Both the position numbers and the translations under genes were made by a program. The notes under the pieces were generated by a model. The model worked only from the letters and a program-made list of their open reading frames with translations, did not search any database and had not been told where the DNA came from. A stretch of DNA of 64,000 bases, taken from Myxococcaceae bacterium. GTDB taxonomy: Bacteria > Myxococcota_A > Polyangia > Polyangiales > Ga0077539. Positions 18,207 to 26,251 of this stretch are shown one piece after another. The stretch's first letter is position 1; each line of letters opens with the position of its first letter. The stretch lies in NCBI GenBank assembly GCA_004297725.1, contig SCUS01000080.1:62001-126000 (forward strand), written 5' to 3'.

Positions 18207-18803
18207 TCAGTCGAGCCCGTCGCCCCGGCGCATCGCCGCCTCCGCGCCCTCCGCCAGCAGCGCCGCCCTCGTGGCCTCGCCGAACTCCCGCACGAAGCGC
18301 GCGGCCCAGCCCTCGCGCTCCATCAGCTCGGCCACCGCGGCAGGGACCAGCGAGCGCCAGTCCCCCCCGGTGGCCAGCGCCCGGCGCACCATGGTGCCGT
18401 CCACCCGAACCCGCCGGGACGGGTCGAGCAGCGCCACCGGGTGCACCACCGTGTATCGGTCCATCAGCAGCGAGCGCACATATCCGTTGGCGGTCACGTA
18501 GTAGTCCAATGGACCAAGCATCCCGGCGACCATCTCCGCCCACCGCGGGCCGTCTCCCAGGTCGTTCACCCGGACCATGGAATAGCCCGGGCGCCCGTCA
18601 AGGGCCGCGTCGATCATCCTCTCCGTCTCCTCCGCGGTGAAGGGGTTGTCGAGGTCATATCGGTTGGCGCTCCCCACCCCGATGACCACCGACTCCGCCC
18701 GGTCGAGCAGCGCGTGGAGCACCGCCGCGTGCCCGAGGTGCACGGGCTTCCACCGGGCGATCATGGCGATGCGCGACGCGCGCGCTGGGAGGGTGACGGT
18801 CAC
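18207..18803 (-). CDS. nadM: Nicotinamide-nucleotide adenylyltransferase, NadM-like
   Basis: 198-residue nucleotidyltransferase of the HIGH superfamily, most like archaeal or phage-type NMN adenylyltransferases that make NAD from NMN and ATP. The signature is RWKPVHLGH (residues 17-25), GVGSANRYDLDNPFT matches the NMN-binding stretch, and VDGTMVRRALATGG is the ISGTxVR-type ATP motif. Most bacteria use the unrelated NadD for housekeeping NAD synthesis, so a NadM-type enzyme in an operon with VWA and kinase-like genes suggests a dedicated role. It starts 25 nt after the Cys-rich lipoprotein gene ends, on the same strand. Confidence 0.8.
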   Translation of the reverse strand: MTVTLPARASRIAMIARWKPVHLGHAAVLHALLDRAESVVIGVGSANRYDLDNPFTAEETERMIDAALDGRPGYSMVRVNDLGDGPRWAEMVAGMLGPLDYYVTANGYVRSLLMDRYTVVHPVALLDPSRRVRVDGTMVRRALATGGDWRSLVPAAVAELMEREGWAARFVREFGEATRAALLAEGAEAAMRRGDGLD

Positions 18804-18828
18804 GAGGCGGACGGGAAGGTGCGAGCGC

Positions 18829-20337
18829 TCAGATGCAGGTGCCCGTGGAGGTGTCGCAGCTGCGCCCGGAGGAGCACACCGCGCTCGACGAGCAGCCGCA
18901 GAAGGCCGCCCGGGCCCCGGAGCGGGGATAGCACTGGTAGCCCGCGCCGCAGTTGGTGCTCGGGCCGCACTCGCAGCGGCTCGTCGACGCGTTGCACGAG
19001 CTGCCCGCCGAGCAGGTGGGCGCCGCCGAGGAGCACGCCCCGGAGCACTCGCCGGTCGAGGAGACGCACTGCTGGGCGCCGCAGACCGCGCCGGGGTTGA
19101 CGTTGCAGTTCGGGTAGCAGATGCCGATCGATCCGTCGGTCGACACGTCCATGCAGATGTACCCGGTGCGGCACTGGCCCAGGGTGCCCGGGGTGCAGTC
19201 GCGCATGCAGATGAGCTGCGAGCCGCTGGGGATGCAGAGGCCCGTGTCTCCCGCGCAGGGGTCGCCCGCCGCCGCCCCGGAGGGGCAGCCGAAGATGCAG
19301 TAGCCCCCCATGAAGCCGCCGCCCGCCGCGAGGCACGCCCCGCCGGCGCCGCAGTCGCTGTCGCGCACGCAGGGGCCGCCCGCCATGCCGGTCACCGTCG
19401 GGGTGATGCACGCCCCCGCGCTGCACACCTGGCCGGTGGCGCAGCGGTTGTTGCAGCGGCCGCAGTGGGCGAGGTCTCGGGTCACGTCGGTGCACGTCCC
19501 GCCGCAGACGACCCCGGGCGGCGCGCAGGGCGTCACGCAGGTGCCCGCGGTGCAGAGCTGGCCGGCGCCGCAGCGGTTGTTGCAGCGACCGCAGTTGCCG
19601 ATGTCGTTGAGGACGTTGGTGCAGCTCGAGCCGCACATCTGGTTGGGCGCGGGGCAGGTGCTGATGCAGGTGCCGGCGTTGCACACCTGGCCCCCGCCGC
19701 AGGCCCGGCCGCAGGCGCCGCAGTTGGCGCCGTCGGAGGCCGTGTTGACGCAGCGGTCGCCGCAGAGGGTCGCGCCCACCGGGCACACGCAGCGGCCCGC
19801 GGAGCAGGCGGTGCCGGCGGGGCAGGCGGTGCCGCAGGCGCCGCAGTTGGCGTTGTCCGAGGAGGTGTCGGTGCAGCTCCCGCCGCAGTTCATGCGGGGG
19901 GCGCTGCAGCCCGAGACGTCCATGCAGCGGCCCACGGAGCAGACCTGCGTGGAGGTGCAGCGGGTGCCGCAGGCGCCGCAGTTGGACTCGTCCGTCGCGA
20001 TGTCACGACAGAAGGCGCCGCAGAGCGCGAGCCCGGTCGGACAGGTCATCATCATGGGGACATCGACCGGCGGCGGGGGCATGTCGATCGGAGGCGGGGG
20101 GTTGTCCACCGGAGGGGGATTGTCCACCGGCGCCACGGGCGTGTCGGTCGGGACCACGGGGACGTCCATCGTCACGACCGGGGTGTCGGTCGAGGGGCCG
20201 CTGTCCGGGGCCGCCGGGGTGTCGGAGGGGCCGGAGTCGAAGTCGATCAGACCGCCGCCCGCGCCGCGAGGAGTACAGGCCGAGATGCCAGCCAGGAGCA
20301 GGACGACTGCGAGCGTCCTCGGGTGTGCGTTGAACAT
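18829..20337 (-). CDS. Cys-rich lipoprotein with Stig1-like repeats
   Basis: 502 residues. The lipobox is at GISAC (Cys21). An Asp/Pro/Thr/Val linker runs to about residue 97. The body has at least six repeats of the type CG..C.D...D..NCG.CG..C (for example DIATDESNCGACG and DVTRDLAHCGRCNNRC), similar to Stig1-type Cys-rich modules common in myxobacterial surface proteins. Disulfide-rich modules continue to the C-terminus (GCSSSAVCSSGRSC). Likely displayed on the outer membrane; ligand unknown. Confidence 0.8.
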   Translation of the reverse strand: MFNAHPRTLAVVLLLAGISACTPRGAGGGLIDFDSGPSDTPAAPDSGPSTDTPVVTMDVPVVPTDTPVAPVDNPPPVDNPPPPIDMPPPPVDVPMMMTCPTGLALCGAFCRDIATDESNCGACGTRCTSTQVCSVGRCMDVSGCSAPRMNCGGSCTDTSSDNANCGACGTACPAGTACSAGRCVCPVGATLCGDRCVNTASDGANCGACGRACGGGQVCNAGTCISTCPAPNQMCGSSCTNVLNDIGNCGRCNNRCGAGQLCTAGTCVTPCAPPGVVCGGTCTDVTRDLAHCGRCNNRCATGQVCSAGACITPTVTGMAGGPCVRDSDCGAGGACLAAGGGFMGGYCIFGCPSGAAAGDPCAGDTGLCIPSGSQLICMRDCTPGTLGQCRTGYICMDVSTDGSIGICYPNCNVNPGAVCGAQQCVSSTGECSGACSSAAPTCSAGSSCNASTSRCECGPSTNCGAGYQCYPRSGARAAFCGCSSSAVCSSGRSCDTSTGTCI

Positions 20338-20457
20338 CGGGGGTTCCTTCAGTCAGTGTGAAGTGAAGCGGGTGAGCGGCGTCGGGCAATGCTGCCGCAG
20401 GGTAGTGGGATCGCCAGGGCCTTCAAGATATCTACCGACCACGATCAGCCCGCGACC

Positions 20458-21072
20458 TCAGTCGTCGTCGTCGTCGTGCTCGACCACCTTCACGAGGCGC
20501 TCGGGCATACCCCGGCCGAAGACCGAGGCCGCGTGCCAGCAGAGCACCACGCCCAGCGCTCCCAGCGCGAGCGCCGCCCCCACCACGGGAGCGCCGCCGC
20601 GGTCGCGCAGCCGCACGATGGGTAGCACCAGGGCGACGATGGGCGCGAGGGACATGCTGGCGATGAGCGGGCGCGTGGCCATCATCGTGGGCGCCGTGCG
20701 GCGAGAGCGGAGGAGCGAGAGGAGGAAGATCCCGGCGCCCGGGAGGAGCCACGCGCTCAGCCGGCCTCGCAGGGCGGGGTAGGTGCCCATGAGGAGGTCC
20801 CACGGGCGCACGGTGACGTTGGTGAGGAACTCTCCGTCGACGCGCATCGTGAGCCCGCCGAGGAGGGGCAGTGCCAGCGCGCCGAGGAAGCAGAGCCCCG
20901 CGAGGAGCACCGAGAGCCGGCCGCTCTCCCACCAGCGGGCCAGCTCGGAGGCGGGGGCCTCGGCGTGCGCGTGGCCCACCGCGGCGGGCTCGCCCGCGTC
21001 GAAGGCGCACGCCGCGCAGTGGCCATCGGCGGGCTTCTCGGCGCCGCAGCGCGCGCAGACGGTCTCGCTCAT
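20458..21072 (-). CDS. Zinc-ribbon membrane protein
   Basis: 204 residues, function unknown. The N-terminal zinc ribbon has two CxxC pairs (CARCG and CAAC, residues 6-22). Four or five hydrophobic segments follow (LSVLLAGLCFLGALALPLL, WLLPGAGIFLLSLL, IASMSLAPIVALVLPIV, GAALALGALGVVLCWHA). The tail ends in a run of five aspartates. The start is the ATG at 21072, 5 nt after the GNAT gene stops; the frame continues open upstream but only as a shadow of that gene. The pair is probably co-transcribed. Confidence 0.75.
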   Translation of the reverse strand: MSETVCARCGAEKPADGHCAACAFDAGEPAAVGHAHAEAPASELARWWESGRLSVLLAGLCFLGALALPLLGGLTMRVDGEFLTNVTVRPWDLLMGTYPALRGRLSAWLLPGAGIFLLSLLRSRRTAPTMMATRPLIASMSLAPIVALVLPIVRLRDRGGAPVVGAALALGALGVVLCWHAASVFGRGMPERLVKVVEHDDDDD

Positions 21073-21077
21073 GGGTC

Positions 21078-21632
21078 TCAGCGGAACTCCCTGGACAGCA
21101 GCCCGTAGCGCCAGTGGTCGACGAAGACGTTGCCCACCGGGCGGTCTTCTCGCAGCGTCCCCTCGCGGGTGAAGCCCAGCTTCTCCAGCACGCGAGCGCT
21201 CGCCGAGTTGCCCACCGCCACGTCTGCCCTGACCTTGTGCATCCTCAACGTATCGAAGGCGTAGCGCAGCATCGAGCGCGCCGCCTCCCCCGCGTAGCCG
21301 TTGCCCTCGCGGTCGCTGCGCACCCAGTACCCGAGCTCCGCCTGCCGCCGCCGCGAGTCGACGCCGTCGAGCTCGACGTTGCCCACCAGCGCGCCGCTCT
21401 CCCGCTCGAACACCCCGAGGCGCACCGTGCGCCCCGCCAGCCACTGCTCGCGGCCCATCTTCACGAAGCGCCGCGCGTGGTCGAGCTCGACCATCTCGCG
21501 AGGCCAGGACATGTAGCGCCCCAGCGACTCTCGGGAGGCCATCACCACCAGCAGCAGCTCTCTCGCCTCCTGCATCACCAGCGGGCGGAGCTGCAGTCGG
21601 GGCGTGTTCGCGAAGGTGAACGGCGGCAGCAT
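21078..21632 (-). CDS. GNAT N-acetyltransferase, RimJ/RimL type
   Basis: 184 residues. Transfers acetyl from acetyl-CoA, in this subfamily often to protein N-termini or small amines. Visible features are the N-terminal strand PRLQLRPLVMQEA, LGVFERESGALVGNVELDG, ELGYWVRSDREGNGYAGEAA (acetyl-CoA loop) and the closing SARVLEKLGFTREGTLRED. The frame opens upstream to 21725, but the ATG at 21632 places the first strand at the usual distance from the N-terminus. It is divergent from the unknown gene at 21779 over 146 bp, in which I see no clear promoter. Confidence 0.88.
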   Translation of the reverse strand: MLPPFTFANTPRLQLRPLVMQEARELLLVVMASRESLGRYMSWPREMVELDHARRFVKMGREQWLAGRTVRLGVFERESGALVGNVELDGVDSRRRQAELGYWVRSDREGNGYAGEAARSMLRYAFDTLRMHKVRADVAVGNSASARVLEKLGFTREGTLREDRPVGNVFVDHWRYGLLSREFR

Positions 21633-21778
21633 CGCTATGAGGTACCGGCAGAAGGGGGGGTTTGGGGAGGGCGGGTGGACCTTGCGTCGGGCGGTGAGGA
21701 TGAAGCACCGCGCCCCCGCTTGCACGCAAACATCCGGCAGCGCCCGCGTGTTATGGGCACCCCCCGGCGAACACCCCC

Positions 21779-22723
21779 ATGGAACCCCTCACCGCCTCCG
21801 ACCTCCTCGCCCGCTGGTTCTGGCCCCACTACCCCGCCGACGTGCGGGCGGCGCCCTTCCTCCACCGGGACGTCGACGCCAACCCGGGCAACAACCCCGC
21901 CTTCGCCGCGGCGCTCGCCGAGGCCGCGGAGCTGTTCGCCGCCAACGCCGAAGGGCTCCTCGGGGAGGCGCTGCCCTTCACCGACGCCGGGGTCGCCACC
22001 CTCGCCCGGGCGCTCACCCGGGCGAGGCGCGACGAGTGGATGGCGAAGAGCGATCCGTCCTCGCCGGACAGCCATTTCGTGCAGGTGATCGTCCACGCCG
22101 CGGCCTACCTCGGAGAGGTCATGGTGCGGGCGCACGGCGGGCGCTGGGAGATCCGCCGGCCGCTCTGGGAGTCGGTCATCCACCGCCGGCGAGGGGGCAC
22201 CGTGAGCCCCTTCCACTGGCTCCTGAAGAGCCTCGCCGATGACTCGGTCGACGAGCTCGCCCTCGCCTCGCGCTGGCACGTCCACGTCGAGCTGCACGAC
22301 CTCGACCTCGACGGACTGCCGGTCATCGCGCCGGAGAAGCGGCTCCCGGGGCTCAAGCACCCCACCTACGACCTGCTGGTGAAGTACCTGCACCAGCACC
22401 TGCCCGAGCTGAAGGACGTGGGCGAGGGCTTCCCCTCCGCGGCGGAGTTCACCGAGCGGCGCTTCGAGTCGCTCTCCTTCGAGCGGCTGCACGGCGGGCG
22501 CGTGGTGGCCCTGCACGGGCTCATCCCCGCGGCGGGCGAGCGCCCCCCGGTGGTGGAGGTGTCGTGGATGACCGGGCGGGGCTTCGACCACGCCGACACG
22601 ATCCCCTGCGACCCGGGCGTGGCGTACTTCGGCCGCGCCGTGAACGACGAGCTGATCGAGGTCACCGTCGCCTGGCAGGGAAAGCCGCACACGCACCGGC
22701 TCTCGGTTCGAGGGCACGCGTAG
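21779..22723 (+). CDS. Conserved-looking protein of unknown function
   Basis: 314 residues with no signal peptide or membrane segment; not recognised. The sequence is compositionally normal, rich in Trp and His (RWFWPHYPADVRA, SPFHWLLKSL, WHVHVELHDLDLDGLP), with an Ala-rich helical N-terminal half and a strand-rich C-terminal half (VVEVSWMTGRGFD, LIEVTVAWQGKPHTH). It starts just downstream of the GNAT divergent gap and is followed after 43 nt by a lipoprotein gene. Confidence 0.7.
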   Translation: MEPLTASDLLARWFWPHYPADVRAAPFLHRDVDANPGNNPAFAAALAEAAELFAANAEGLLGEALPFTDAGVATLARALTRARRDEWMAKSDPSSPDSHFVQVIVHAAAYLGEVMVRAHGGRWEIRRPLWESVIHRRRGGTVSPFHWLLKSLADDSVDELALASRWHVHVELHDLDLDGLPVIAPEKRLPGLKHPTYDLLVKYLHQHLPELKDVGEGFPSAAEFTERRFESLSFERLHGGRVVALHGLIPAAGERPPVVEVSWMTGRGFDHADTIPCDPGVAYFGRAVNDELIEVTVAWQGKPHTHRLSVRGHA

Positions 22724-22766
22724 AGGAGTTCGCGCGGCGCGCGGCCCCGTGTAGGCTCCGAGGCCT

Positions 22767-23840
22767 ATGGCAAGCGCCTCTCTCCACCTTCGCGGCGTCC
22801 TCGTACTCGGCCTCCTCAGCGCCGCCTGTGGCAGCACCGTCACCCCGGTGATCGACCCCACCGGCGACGTCGGCCTGGCCGAAGACCAGGGGGCTGCGAC
22901 GGAGAAGGACGCCGCCGCGCCGCTCGACACCTCGATCGCCCCGGTCGATGCGGGCAACCCCACCGACGCGGGCACCCCGATCGCGGACGCACCGACGCCC
23001 CTCGACGCACCGACGCCCCTCGACGCACCGACGCCCCCCATGGACGTCGTCACGCCTCCCCTCGACGCACCGACGCCCATCGACTCCGGCGCGGCGGGCC
23101 AGTGCCTCAGCAACTCCGACTGCGGCCGCTCGCAGTTCTGCTCGGCCCTCTCGTGCGATGGTCCGGGGCGCTGCGAGGCTCGTCCGACGGGCTGCGCGAC
23201 GGTGTACCTCCCGGTCTGCGGCTGCGACGGACGGACCTACGGCAACACCTGCGAGGCCGCCGCCAGCGGGGCCCGGGTGCGAGACCGCGGCGCCTGCCCG
23301 ACCGCCGTGGACGCGGGTACTCCTCGCGATGTTCCGCCGGTCGACGCGGGGATCTCGGTGTGCGCGACCATCCGCTGCACCTCGACCACGCAGTGCTGCG
23401 ACGTGCCGGGGGCTCCGGCCTACGGCGGCTGCTACCCGCGCACCTGCACCACCTGCTGCGTGGCCCCGACGCGCGACGCGGGCGCCGCCGACGTCCCGAC
23501 GGGCCGCTGCCTCAGCAACTCCGACTGCGACGCGCGAGCCCAGTACTGCGCGGGCACCGGCTGCGGCACCGCCGGCGCGTGCCAGCCCCGTCCGACCCTC
23601 TGCAACAGCCTGTACAGCCCGGTCTGTGGCTGCGACGGCAACACCTACTCCAACAGCTGCGTGGCCCAGGCCTCGGGCGTGCGCGTGGCCTCGAGCGGCA
23701 CCTGCACCACCACCCGAGACTCGGGCCTCTCGCCCTGCGCCCTCGTCCGGTGCTCGGCGGGGCAGTCGTGCTGCGACGCCCCGGGCAGCCGCAACTACGG
23801 CCGCTGCTACGACACCCGCTGCCTCGCCTGCTGCATGTGA
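22767..23840 (+). CDS. Lipoprotein with two Kazal-type inhibitor domains
   Basis: 357 residues. The lipobox is SAAC (Cys21), followed by an Asp/Pro/Thr linker with an 18-nt repeat near 22986-23039 (DAPTPL units). Two modules of the form C..SDC...QFC/YC ... PVCGCDGxTYxNxC (residues about 112-173 and 248-312) are Kazal-type protease-inhibitor domains. Each is followed by a shorter Cys-rich module ending in CCV or CCM. A surface-anchored serine-protease inhibitor is the likely role, perhaps protecting the cell from its own or a competitor's secreted proteases (inference). Confidence 0.85.
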   Translation: MASASLHLRGVLVLGLLSAACGSTVTPVIDPTGDVGLAEDQGAATEKDAAAPLDTSIAPVDAGNPTDAGTPIADAPTPLDAPTPLDAPTPPMDVVTPPLDAPTPIDSGAAGQCLSNSDCGRSQFCSALSCDGPGRCEARPTGCATVYLPVCGCDGRTYGNTCEAAASGARVRDRGACPTAVDAGTPRDVPPVDAGISVCATIRCTSTTQCCDVPGAPAYGGCYPRTCTTCCVAPTRDAGAADVPTGRCLSNSDCDARAQYCAGTGCGTAGACQPRPTLCNSLYSPVCGCDGNTYSNSCVAQASGVRVASSGTCTTTRDSGLSPCALVRCSAGQSCCDAPGSRNYGRCYDTRCLACCM

Positions 23841-23854
23841 GCGCGGCGGCTCTT

Positions 23855-23868
23855 TACCTTCCCAGGTA
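23855..23868. repeat. WTAC-N8-GTAW iterated palindrome, intergenic copy
   Basis: TTACC-TTCCCA-GGTAA in the 93-bp gap between the Kazal lipoprotein gene and holB. It has 5-bp symmetric arms and is one of 20 copies in the window. Confidence 0.6.
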
Positions 23869-23933
23869 ATCTCCCGCTGCCCTGATCGTTGCCGGGGGTC
23901 TCCGGCCCGTGTTACCGGGTGGGCCGAACCCCA

Positions 23934-24986
23934 ATGACCGAACCGCTGTTGCAGGGCTTTCGTTCGGTTCGCGGCCACGAGGCCGCGATCGGGCTCCTGC
24001 GCCGTGCGATCGTCCAGCGCCGCACCGCCAGCGCCTACCTCTTCTCGGGCCCGCTGGGCGTCGGGAAGGACCGGGTGGCCCACGCGCTCGCGCAGACCAT
24101 GAACTGCACCGCCCGCGCGACCCCGGCGGACGACGCCTGCGGCGAGTGCACCAACTGCCGGCGCATCGCGCAGGGACAGTTCGCCGACCTGCTGGTGGTG
24201 AAGCGCGAGTTTCGCGAGTCGACCTCGGCCCGCGACCGGGAGAGCGACGAGCCCGACGACAAGAAGCTGCGCCAGGAGATCGTCGTCGAGCAGATGAAGC
24301 CGATCATGGCGAGCGTGGCCTTCCGCCCCCACGAGGGCGGCACCCGCTGGATCATCATCCGCGAGGCCGACCGGCTGCACCCGAACGCCGCCAACAAGCT
24401 GCTGAAGACCCTGGAGGAGCCTCCCGCGGAGACGCACTTCGTGCTGCTCTCGCACCGCCCCTCGTCGCTGCTGCCCACCATCCGATCGCGCTGCCAGACG
24501 GTGAACTTCGGCCTCCTCGACGAGGCCGACGTGCGCGCCGTGCTGGAGGGCCTGGCGCTCACCCCGGAGCACATCGCCGAGCTGCTCCCGCTCGCCGAGG
24601 GCAGCGTCGGGCGAGCCCTCATCTACAAAGACCCGAAGCACCTCGCGGCGAGGAAGAAGCTGCTGGAGGAGATCCTCTCGGCGCTGCGCGTGCCCGGCGT
24701 CGCCGTCGGCGGCTTCGTCGAGCTCGCCACCCGCTACAAAGACCCGCCGGAGAAGCCCGACCAGTTCGGCCGCGCGGCGCTCGACGAGACCCTCGCGCTC
24801 CTCTACCGCCACCTGCGCAACGAGGCGCTTACCTCCTCGGGTAAAGCCCCTCGCCAGTCGCTGGTCAACGCCCTCCGCGCGGAGATCGTCCGGGAGACCA
24901 TGGAGCTGCTCGACGGCGCCACCAGCTTCAACGTCGGGATGCAGCTGCAGAACATGCTCGTCCGCCTCCGTGAGGTTCGCCCGTGA
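23934..24986 (+). CDS. holB: DNA polymerase III delta-prime subunit
   Basis: Clamp-loader subunit of the replicative polymerase. 350 residues: Walker A GPLGVGKDR, a zinc module with cysteines in MNCTARA and CGECTNC, the DEAD-box-like region IIIREADRLHPNAANKLLKTLEEPP and the arginine-finger block PTIRSRCQTV. The ATG at 23934 gives MTEPLLQGFRSVRGHEAA, the standard beginning; the frame extends upstream only from a TTG. The stop overlaps the GTG of ricT by 4 nt. The order holB-ricT-metG-tatD is also known in Bacillus. A WTAC-N8-GTAW copy at 24830 spans the codons for LTSSGK. Confidence 0.93.
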   Translation: MTEPLLQGFRSVRGHEAAIGLLRRAIVQRRTASAYLFSGPLGVGKDRVAHALAQTMNCTARATPADDACGECTNCRRIAQGQFADLLVVKREFRESTSARDRESDEPDDKKLRQEIVVEQMKPIMASVAFRPHEGGTRWIIIREADRLHPNAANKLLKTLEEPPAETHFVLLSHRPSSLLPTIRSRCQTVNFGLLDEADVRAVLEGLALTPEHIAELLPLAEGSVGRALIYKDPKHLAARKKLLEEILSALRVPGVAVGGFVELATRYKDPPEKPDQFGRAALDETLALLYRHLRNEALTSSGKAPRQSLVNALRAEIVRETMELLDGATSFNVGMQLQNMLVRLREVRP

Positions 24987-26188
24987 GCGAGCGCCGCCCG
25001 TCCCGCCGCCCGCCGCCGCCCCCGCAGGCAGCCGACGCGCCGCGCCCTCCGGCGAGGCCCTCGAAGCCCCCGCCGCCGAGGCCCTCGAAGGCCCCGCCAC
25101 CACCGGCCGTCGCGCGCCCCTCCAAGGCCCCGCCGCCGCCGGGCGCTCGCCCCTCGAAGGCCCCGCCGCCGCCGGGTGTGCGCCCCTCGAAGGCCCCGCC
25201 GCCGCCACCCGCCGCGCGCCCCTCCAAGCTGCCACCGCCGCCACCGCCGCCGCCGGTCGAGCCCCGGCGGGTGCACCTGGCCCTGGAGAGCTTCGCGGCG
25301 GACGTCGATCCCTACGGCGAGCCGGAGTTTCCCGACGACGCCTCCTCCTCCAGCGCCGTGCTGATGAACGTCGCGCTGGTGCGCGTCGCCGACGCCGCCC
25401 GCGCCACCCTCGCCGACGCCGGGACGCTGCTGCTGCGCAAGGGCGACACGGTGCTCGTCGAGGCCGACCGCGGGGTCACCATGGCCGTCGTGGCCTTCCC
25501 CTCCCGGAGGCAGCTCGTCGAGTCGAGGATGGTCCCCCGCATCGTGCGCCGCTCGGACGAGGGCGACCTCAAGGCCGAGGCCCGCGCGCGTCTCAAGGAG
25601 GCCGAGGCGGTGCGCACCACCTCCGGCCTGCTGCGCTCGCTCAACCTCCCCGCCAAGGTGCTGCGGGTGGAGATCTCCCGCACCGGCCAGCGCGTGGTGG
25701 TGCACCTCTCCAGCGAGGATCGCATCGAGCTGCGAGAGCTCGGCCGACAGCTCAACCAGGCCCTCCGCAGCCGGGTGGAGATCCGCCACGTGGGCGCCCG
25801 CGACGCCGCCAAGGCCATCGGGGGAGTCGGCCCCTGCGGGCTCCAGCTCTGCTGCAACACCTTCCTCGCGGACTTCGCCCCGGTGTCCATCCGCCACGCC
25901 AAGGAGCAGGGCCTCGCGCTCAAGCCCGAGCGGGTGAGCGGCGTGTGCGGCCGCCTCATGTGCTGCCTCGTCTACGAGGACGCCTTCTACCGCTCGCAGC
26001 GCTCGCTCTTCCCCAAGCCCGGCAAGCGGGTGCTCACCCCCAAGGGCGAAGGCCGCGTGCGCGACGTCGACGTGCTCGCCCGCACCGTGCGCGTGGCGCT
26101 CACCGACGCCGGGGTGGAGACCTTTCCGGTGGATGCGCTATTACCAGCGGCGCCGCCCGCGGCGGGGACTCCCACCGCTCCCCCGTAG
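24983..26188 (+). CDS. ricT: PSP1-domain protein RicT with Pro-rich N-terminal repeats
   Basis: 401 residues. The C-terminal 290 form the PSP1/RicT module: in Bacillus, RicT (YaaT) joins RicA and RicF in an iron-sulfur complex affecting RNA processing and phosphorelay signalling. The cysteine-rich core GVGPCGLQLCC and VSGVCGRLMCCLVYED keeps the Fe-S ligands. Residues 25-91 are a proline-rich region with six RPSK-(A/P)PPPP units, not part of the family core. It starts at a GTG overlapping the holB stop (GTGA). Confidence 0.88.
   Translation: MSERRPSRRPPPPPQAADAPRPPARPSKPPPPRPSKAPPPPAVARPSKAPPPPGARPSKAPPPPGVRPSKAPPPPPAARPSKLPPPPPPPPVEPRRVHLALESFAADVDPYGEPEFPDDASSSSAVLMNVALVRVADAARATLADAGTLLLRKGDTVLVEADRGVTMAVVAFPSRRQLVESRMVPRIVRRSDEGDLKAEARARLKEAEAVRTTSGLLRSLNLPAKVLRVEISRTGQRVVVHLSSEDRIELRELGRQLNQALRSRVEIRHVGARDAAKAIGGVGPCGLQLCCNTFLADFAPVSIRHAKEQGLALKPERVSGVCGRLMCCLVYEDAFYRSQRSLFPKPGKRVLTPKGEGRVRDVDVLARTVRVALTDAGVETFPVDALLPAAPPAAGTPTAPP
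25055..25255 (+). repeat. RPSKAPPPP-coding repeats in ricT
   Basis: Six in-frame repeats spaced 8-12 codons apart encode RPSK followed by a proline run. They form a disordered Pro/Lys-rich extension before the PSP1 core. Confidence 0.8.
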
Positions 26189-26216
26189 GCCGCCGCTCCC
26201 TCCACCGCCGCGCGTT

Positions 26217-26230
26217 TACCGCTACGGGTA
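26217..26230. repeat. WTAC-N8-GTAW iterated palindrome, intergenic copy
   Basis: GTTTACC-GCTACG-GGTAAAC (7-bp arms counting one base on each side of the WTAC-GTAW core) in the 63-bp gap between ricT and metG, ending 21 nt before the metG ATG. Confidence 0.65.
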
Positions 26231-26251
26231 AACCCCACGAAGATCGCCACC

